Assembly: GCA_027058925.1 (NCBI GenBank)
Contig: JALTAS010000154.1
Coordinates: 1-10,180, forward strand
Origin: Persephonella sp.
Lineage (GTDB): Bacteria; Aquificota; Aquificia; Aquificales; Hydrogenothermaceae
DNA length: 10,180 nucleotides
Direction: 5' to 3'
Positions 6,910 to 10,180 of this stretch are shown here, piece after piece (the first letter of the stretch is position 1; each line of letters opens with the position of its first letter). Both the position numbers and the translations under genes were made by a program. The notes under the pieces were generated by a model. The model was given only the letters and a program-made list of their open reading frames with translations. It made no database searches and was not told the DNA's origin.

Positions 6910-6924
6910 GCCCCTTTCAGGGGC
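6910..6924. terminator. Small GC hairpin between convergent cooS and yggS
   Basis: GCCCC (6910-6914) and GGGGC (6920-6924) form a 5-bp all-GC stem with a 5-nt loop, 1 bp after the cooS stop codon. On the minus strand the same hairpin holds the yggS stop codon (TGA, 6919-6917) in its loop, and the stem encodes the last residues of YggS. It is symmetrical and so could end both transcripts. The following T-runs are weak (TTCTCT on the plus strand, ATCAGTTT on the minus), so termination may be inefficient. Confidence 0.5.
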
Positions 6925-7606
6925 TTCTCTCCCCAAAAATTGCCGTTCCGATCCTTACGATCGTTGCCCCCTCTTCAACGGCAACATCAAAATCGTGGGA
7001 CATGCCCATTGAAAGGTGGGGAAGTTTTACTTTAAATATCTCTTCTAACCTATCCCTCATCTGTCTCAGGTTTACAAAATAAGGTCTTGATTTTTCTTTG
7101 TCCTCAAAATAAGGAGGGATACACATAAGACCTGAGATTTTTAGATTTTCTTTTTTTAATGAGTATTCAAATAATCTTTCCAGATTTTCAGGCTTTACCC
7201 CGTATTTTGTTTCTTCCTCTCCCACATTTACCTCTATAAGAACCTCCTGAACTTTTCCTATTTTTCCTGCCCTCTTGTCCAGCTCATCTGCAAGGGCTTC
7301 CCTATCAAGGGAGTGTATAAGCTCAAAATACCTTACAGCGTACTTTGCTTTATTTGTTTGAAGTCCTCCAATAAGATGCCAGTGAATGTCCTTAATATCT
7401 TTAAGCTGTTCAATCTTTTTTATACCTTCCTGAACCCTGTTTTCTCCAAAATATTTTATTCCTGCCTGATAAGCCTGAACTATTTTTTCAGCTGGCTGGG
7501 TTTTTGATGCTGCAAGAAGTATTATTTCTTCAGGATTCCTGCCGACTTTTAAAGCTGTTTCTTTTATTATCTGTTTTATCCTATCAACATTTTCTTTTAT
7601 TGCCAT
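6917..7606 (-). CDS. yggS: YggS/PROSC-family pyridoxal phosphate homeostasis protein
   Basis: This is a cytoplasmic PLP-binding TIM-barrel protein that buffers pyridoxal 5'-phosphate and influences amino- and keto-acid balance; the family has no established catalytic reaction. The 229-aa length is typical. The PLP Schiff-base lysine is Lys35 in LLAASKTQP. Other marks are FGENRVQE (53-60), HLIGGLQTNKAK (76-87), VNVGEEETKYGV and the phosphate-binding C-terminus SMGMSHDFDVAVEEGATIVRIG...IFG. The start has GGAG 6 nt upstream. It diverges from gcvH over a 70-bp control region and converges on cooS with 8 bp between stop codons. Pairing opposite gcvH may be meaningful, because the glycine cleavage P-protein is a PLP enzyme, but this is only inference. 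Confidence 0.95.
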   Translation of the reverse strand: MAIKENVDRIKQIIKETALKVGRNPEEIILLAASKTQPAEKIVQAYQAGIKYFGENRVQEGIKKIEQLKDIKDIHWHLIGGLQTNKAKYAVRYFELIHSLDREALADELDKRAGKIGKVQEVLIEVNVGEEETKYGVKPENLERLFEYSLKKENLKISGLMCIPPYFEDKEKSRPYFVNLRQMRDRLEEIFKVKLPHLSMGMSHDFDVAVEEGATIVRIGTAIFGERSP

Positions 7607-7626
7607 TTAAAACTCCGTGCCTAATC

Positions 7627-7632
7627 TATAAT
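7627..7632 (+). promoter_or_regulatory. Consensus -10 box for the gcvH operon
   Basis: TATAAT matches the sigma-70 -10 consensus exactly, 45 bp before the gcvH start codon. No good -35 hexamer sits 16-18 bp upstream (the sequence there is CATTTA/ATTTAA); TTGCCA at 7600-7605 is 21 bp away, which is too far. The box overlaps the left arm of the palindrome at 7628-7649. In an AT-rich spacer a chance match is possible. Confidence 0.45.
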
Positions 7633-7649
7633 ATTAATGTTAATATTAT
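7628..7649. repeat. 22-bp palindrome in the yggS-gcvH divergent promoter (candidate operator)
   Basis: The left arm ATAATATTAA (7628-7637) and right arm TTAATATTAT (7640-7649) are perfect inverted copies around the central TG. The next base pair outward does not match. It overlaps the gcvH -10 box and covers the centre of the 70-bp divergent region, a position where a bound dimer would block gcvH and could affect yggS. The arms are entirely A/T, so cruciform formation or chance must be considered, but 10 matched pairs at this location are striking. Confidence 0.5.
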
Positions 7650-7676
7650 TTTAAATCATAAATCAGGAGGGCTGTA

Positions 7677-8093
7677 ATGGCAGCACAGGATTTTAGAATA
7701 GTTGATGGGCTTCTTTATACAAAGGAACATCTCTGGGTAAAGGCTGAAGGTGATGATGCAATAATTGGAATAACAGACTACGGCCAGCATCAGCTTGGTG
7801 ATGTTGTTTATGTTGAGCTTCCTCAGATGGATTCAGAGGTGGAATCTGGAGACAAGGTTGCCTCTATTGAGTCTGTGAAAGCAGCGATTGATATATTCTC
7901 CCCTCTAACCGGAAAGGTAATATCAATCAATGATGACCTGAAAGATGACCCAAGTCTGGTTAACACAGACCCTTACGGGGAAGGCTGGCTTTATGAACTG
8001 AAGATGTCAGATCCATCTGAGCTTGAAGATCTTATGACAGCAGACGATTACAGGGCGTACATTGAAGAGATAGAATCTGAGGAGGAGTTATGA
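7677..8093 (+). CDS. gcvH: Glycine cleavage system H protein (lipoyl carrier)
   Basis: GcvH carries a lipoyl arm that shuttles the aminomethyl group of glycine between P, T and L proteins; related proteins also serve in lipoate assembly and, as LbpA, in bacterial sulfur oxidation. The 138-aa product has the family core YTKEHLWV (15-22), GITDYGQHQLGDVVYVELP (31-49) and the lipoylation motif ESVKAAIDIFSPLTG, with Lys68 as the modified residue, then NTDPYGEGWLYEL toward the C-terminus. AGGAGG 6 nt before the ATG supports the start. Its stop overlaps the next gene start (ATGA). No gcvP, gcvT, lpd or lipoate ligase gene is nearby, and Aquificota are known to carry several GcvH-like genes, so the exact partner complex is open. 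The sequence reads as canonical GcvH rather than anything degenerate. Confidence 0.93.
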   Translation: MAAQDFRIVDGLLYTKEHLWVKAEGDDAIIGITDYGQHQLGDVVYVELPQMDSEVESGDKVASIESVKAAIDIFSPLTGKVISINDDLKDDPSLVNTDPYGEGWLYELKMSDPSELEDLMTADDYRAYIEEIESEEEL

Positions 8094-8620
8094 AACATTT
8101 TGTTATAACAGCTGTGGGAGAAGACAGACCGGGTATAGTTGCAGATCTAACAAAAGTTCTTTATGAAGAAGGCTTTAATATAGAGGATTCCTCAATGACC
8201 AGACTGAACAATGAATTTGCTGTGATGCTCATAGTTACAACAGAAAAGGAGATATCTCAAGAACAGCTGAAAGAAAAGTTCAGAAAGGTTGAGGAGGAAA
8301 AAGGTCTTCTTATCAATATAAGGGAAATACCAGAAGAAATTTATAAGGGAAGAAGAAAAATAGGAGATATTTACAACCTTGTTGTTTACGGTGCAGACAA
8401 ACCTGGAATTGTTTACAAGGTTGCAAAATTACTTGCTGAAAAAAATATAAACATTGCAGATCTTAGAACTGAAAAAAGTCCGGAGATTTATGTTCTTATA
8501 GCCCAGATTGAGTTTCCTGCAGGTTTAAAAGAAGAAGAAATTGCCCCTGACATTGAAAGATTAAAGGATGAACTAAATATTGATATCTCTATTGAAAAGG
8601 TTGAAAGCGTGGAGATGTGA
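8090..8620 (+). CDS. Tandem ACT-domain protein, GcvR-like regulator
   Basis: Two ACT domains fill the 176-residue protein. The first (about 3-80) has the ligand-loop motif EDRPGIVADLTKVLYEEGFNI; the second (about 94-172) has DKPGIVYKVAKLLAEKNINI. There is no DNA-binding or catalytic domain. This is the architecture of GcvR, which in gammaproteobacteria senses glycine and restrains the activator GcvA of the glycine cleavage operon; no GcvA-like gene is visible here. The ATG overlaps the gcvH stop (ATGA) and has GGAGG at 8081-8085 within gcvH, so the two should be co-translated. A role in sensing an amino acid and controlling glycine cleavage fits the context, but ligand and partner are inferred. 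Generic annotation as an amino-acid-binding ACT protein would be equally safe. Confidence 0.82.
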   Translation: MKHFVITAVGEDRPGIVADLTKVLYEEGFNIEDSSMTRLNNEFAVMLIVTTEKEISQEQLKEKFRKVEEEKGLLINIREIPEEIYKGRRKIGDIYNLVVYGADKPGIVYKVAKLLAEKNINIADLRTEKSPEIYVLIAQIEFPAGLKEEEIAPDIERLKDELNIDISIEKVESVEM

Positions 8621-9129
8621 TGAAAAAACTTCAGATACTGACATACCCTGATGAGAGACTGAAAAAGGTTTCTGACCCTGTTGTTGATTTTGGCAAGGGG
8701 TTTAAAGAGTTTGTTGATAATCTCCTTTACACAATGAAAAACTCACCTGCCGGAGTAGGCATAGCAGCCCCTCAGGTAAACAAACATATCCAGACGATAA
8801 TCGTTGATGCCTCCCAGTACAAACACAAATACAACAAAACAAACCACGGTCTTATGATTCTCTCAAACCCAAGGATAATAGCCTATGACGGTGAGATAGT
8901 AATAAGGGAAGGATGTCTCTCTGTTCCTGACTTTACAGGAAATGTAAAGAGGCATTACTGGATAAAGGTTGAGGCTGAGGACATTAACGGTAATACAATA
9001 ACATTTGATACTGAAGGCTTTGAAGCAGTCGTTATACAGCACGAGATGGATCACCTTATAGGAAAACTTTTTATTGACAGGGTTGCCTCACCTAAAGATA
9101 TCTTCAAAAGGAAGGTGTACAAAAAGTAG
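8620..9129 (+). CDS. def: Peptide deformylase
   Basis: Peptide deformylase removes the formyl group from the initiator methionine of nascent proteins using a metal ion (usually Fe2+). All three family motifs are intact in the 169-aa product: GVGIAAPQ (45-52), EGCLS (97-101, Cys99 as metal ligand) and QHEMDHLIG (140-148, with His141 and His145 as ligands and Glu142 as general base). GGAG at 8611-8614 stands 5 nt before the ATG at 8620. A GTG one codon earlier (8617) is in frame but would leave only 2 nt of spacing, so the ATG is preferred. The start overlaps the stop of the ACT gene by 1 nt (TGATG). The usual partner fmt (methionyl-tRNA formyltransferase) is not adjacent. The glycine cleavage system yields methylene-THF, a source of formyl-THF, so grouping with gcvH is at least metabolically sensible. 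Confidence 0.96.
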   Translation: MKKLQILTYPDERLKKVSDPVVDFGKGFKEFVDNLLYTMKNSPAGVGIAAPQVNKHIQTIIVDASQYKHKYNKTNHGLMILSNPRIIAYDGEIVIREGCLSVPDFTGNVKRHYWIKVEAEDINGNTITFDTEGFEAVVIQHEMDHLIGKLFIDRVASPKDIFKRKVYKK

Positions 9130-9141
9130 AGTGTTTTTCTA

Positions 9142-9159
9142 AGCTCTCTGGAGAGAGTT
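9142..9159 (+). promoter_or_regulatory. Hairpin covering the ribosome binding site of the FliK-like gene
   Basis: CTCTC (9144-9148) can pair with GAGAG (9153-9157) around the loop TGGA; a G-U and an A-U pair extend the stem to 7 bp. The GGAG Shine-Dalgarno (9150-9153), 6 nt before the ATG at 9160, sits in the loop and stem edge, so the fold would hamper translation. In a thermophile such a short stem would be weak, making it at most a modest control. It could be simple chance from a CT/AG-rich stretch. Confidence 0.3.
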
Positions 9160-10180
9160 ATGATAAATTTTAAACCTCTAATATCAAACTATGAGTACTT
9201 CCAGATAGTAAAACCTCTTGGGAAATCAATACACTTAAAAGCCGGAGAGACTGTAAAAGCTGAGGTTATAGACATTCTGCCAACCGGCGGTGTTGTTCTC
9301 AGAATGAAAGGTGGAATGCTTACAGTTGAAACAGATATACCTCTCCAGAAAGACACATCGCTACTTTTAAAAATACTGAACAGCCCGTCAACAGATCACA
9401 AACTGAAAATCCAGATATTAGGAGTGTTAGGCAGGGACAACAGCCTGCAGTTTCTTAACATTCAGCAGGAAAAAATAAAAGACATAATCTCATTAGTCTT
9501 TTCATCATCAACCCTGAGGGAAACTATACTGGAAACCCTGTTTTCTGTTTTCAAAGGAGGAGATATTACCCAAAAAGAGAGGTCTTTAATATCACAGCTT
9601 TTATCAGGTATCTTAAAAAATGAAAGCATAATGCTTCCCTCTACCCTTAAAAACTTCTTCCCCCACATAAAAGATCTTACACCTGAAAAACTGAAAGAGG
9701 CATTAATAAACAGCGGGATATTTTTTGAAAACAAGATAAAAAAAAGAAAGTTCAGAGAGCTAAACAGCGACCTAAAAAAAATTCTCCTTTTAAAAAAGGA
9801 TATATCCTCTGAAGAAAAAAAATTGCTCAGGGAGATTGAGAGCTATCAGGTACTTTCCAAATTAACAGGTGGGATATTTTCTTACATACCTGTTTTTTGG
9901 GAGGATCTGAAAAAGGGAGACATATTTATGAAAAAAGGAAGCAGAGGAAAAAATGTTTACTTCTGCAGAATAGATCTTGATTTTAAAAGTCTGGGAAAAG
10001 TTTTTACAGGGGTTTTTCTTTTTGGAAAAGATCTTTATCTGAACTTTTATGTTGAGAACGAAAACCTAAAAAAGCTTATAAATGAAGAAACAGAAAACCT
10101 GAGGAGAGAGCTTATTGAGGACTTTAATACTGTATCAATAAAATTCTTGAAAGATATTCCAGAAGAAAGGAAATATATAG
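9160..10180 (+). CDS. FliK-like flagellar hook-length control protein, 3' end beyond window
   Basis: An open frame of 340 codons runs off the window without a stop. The N-terminal part contains GETVKAEVIDILPTGGVVLRM (29-49) followed by TVETDIPLQKDTSLLLKI, a small beta domain often seen at the start of FliK-like proteins of non-enteric bacteria. The middle (100-230) is helical and Lys-rich. The C-terminal part from about 235 (TGGIFSYIPVFWEDLKKGD, then RIDLDFKSLGKVFTGVFLF and LYLNFYVENENLKKLI) matches the pattern of the FliK C-terminal domain, which binds FlhB and switches flagellar export from hook to filament subunits. The start has GGAG 6 nt upstream and lies 30 bp after def, probably in the same transcript. 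No other flagellar gene is visible, so the assignment rests on domain pattern alone; an uncharacterised secretion-related protein remains possible. Confidence 0.6.
   Translation, partial: MINFKPLISNYEYFQIVKPLGKSIHLKAGETVKAEVIDILPTGGVVLRMKGGMLTVETDIPLQKDTSLLLKILNSPSTDHKLKIQILGVLGRDNSLQFLNIQQEKIKDIISLVFSSSTLRETILETLFSVFKGGDITQKERSLISQLLSGILKNESIMLPSTLKNFFPHIKDLTPEKLKEALINSGIFFENKIKKRKFRELNSDLKKILLLKKDISSEEKKLLREIESYQVLSKLTGGIFSYIPVFWEDLKKGDIFMKKGSRGKNVYFCRIDLDFKSLGKVFTGVFLFGKDLYLNFYVENENLKKLINEETENLRRELIEDFNTVSIKFLKDIPEERKYI

Noticed and set aside
7677..8093. Assigning the lipoyl protein to the sulfur-oxidising sHdr/LbpA system
   Set aside because: No hdr-like or lipoate-assembly genes are adjacent and the sequence reads as standard GcvH; kept only as an alternative.
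9130..9159. Hairpin after def as an intrinsic terminator
   Set aside because: The stem is short and is not followed by a T-run; the T-run (9134-9138) lies before it, and the downstream gene starts immediately.
1..10180. tRNA/rRNA genes, CRISPR arrays, insertion sequences, riboswitches
   Set aside because: No cloverleaf-like tRNA sequence, regularly spaced repeat, transposase gene or long structured leader was seen; almost all DNA is accounted for by protein genes.

Overview
The window (10,180 bp, AT-rich, roughly 38-40% GC by eye) carries densely packed bacterial housekeeping genes around one anaerobic Ni-Fe-S carbon monoxide dehydrogenase gene. The gene mix is SRP receptor, GCS2-type ligase, NfeD protease, CODH, GcvH, ACT-domain regulator, peptide deformylase and a flagellar hook-length-control-like protein. 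Lys-, Glu- and Ile-rich proteins (AAA, GAA, ATA codons) and short or overlapping intergenic joints go with this. Together they suggest a thermophilic, probably motile, anaerobic or microaerophilic chemolithotroph such as a member of the Aquificota (Hydrogenothermaceae/Persephonella-like). That assignment is an impression from gene content and codon use, not a database result.

Layout. (1) 66-980 (+): ftsY, meeting (2) tail-to-tail with a 12-bp overlap. (2) 4833-969 (-): a three-gene overlapping operon read nfeD -> GCS2-type glutamate-cysteine ligase -> gamma-glutamyltransferase-like protein. The ligase overlaps the end of nfeD and has no ordinary start codon. The ligase and transferase share an ATGA junction. 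(3) 4834-5015: divergent control region with a TATGCA half-site repeated three times. (4) 5016-6908 (+): a stand-alone cooS. (5) 7606-6917 (-): yggS (PLP homeostasis protein), separated from cooS by a small GC hairpin that can serve both strands. (6) 7607-7676: divergent control region with a 22-bp palindrome lying over a consensus -10. (7) 7677-10180 (+): gcvH -> tandem-ACT regulator -> def -> FliK-like protein (cut by the window end), joined by ATGA or 1-nt overlaps and a 30-bp gap.

The most interesting gene is cooS. All six metal ligands of the catalytic C-cluster and the Cys sets of the B and D clusters are in place. However, the second-sphere and proton-relay residues I recall for Carboxydothermus CODH-II (His93, the His tunnel, Asp219, Lys563, Ile567) are all replaced, and no maturation or electron-transfer partner gene is nearby. 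Second is the coupled pair that makes and breaks gamma-glutamyl bonds. Its transferase lacks the Arg that normally holds the gamma-glutamyl alpha-carboxylate, and its ligase seems to need an ATT start or a -1 frameshift. Third are two palindromic candidate operators at the divergent promoters. No tRNA, rRNA, CRISPR array or insertion sequence was recognised.
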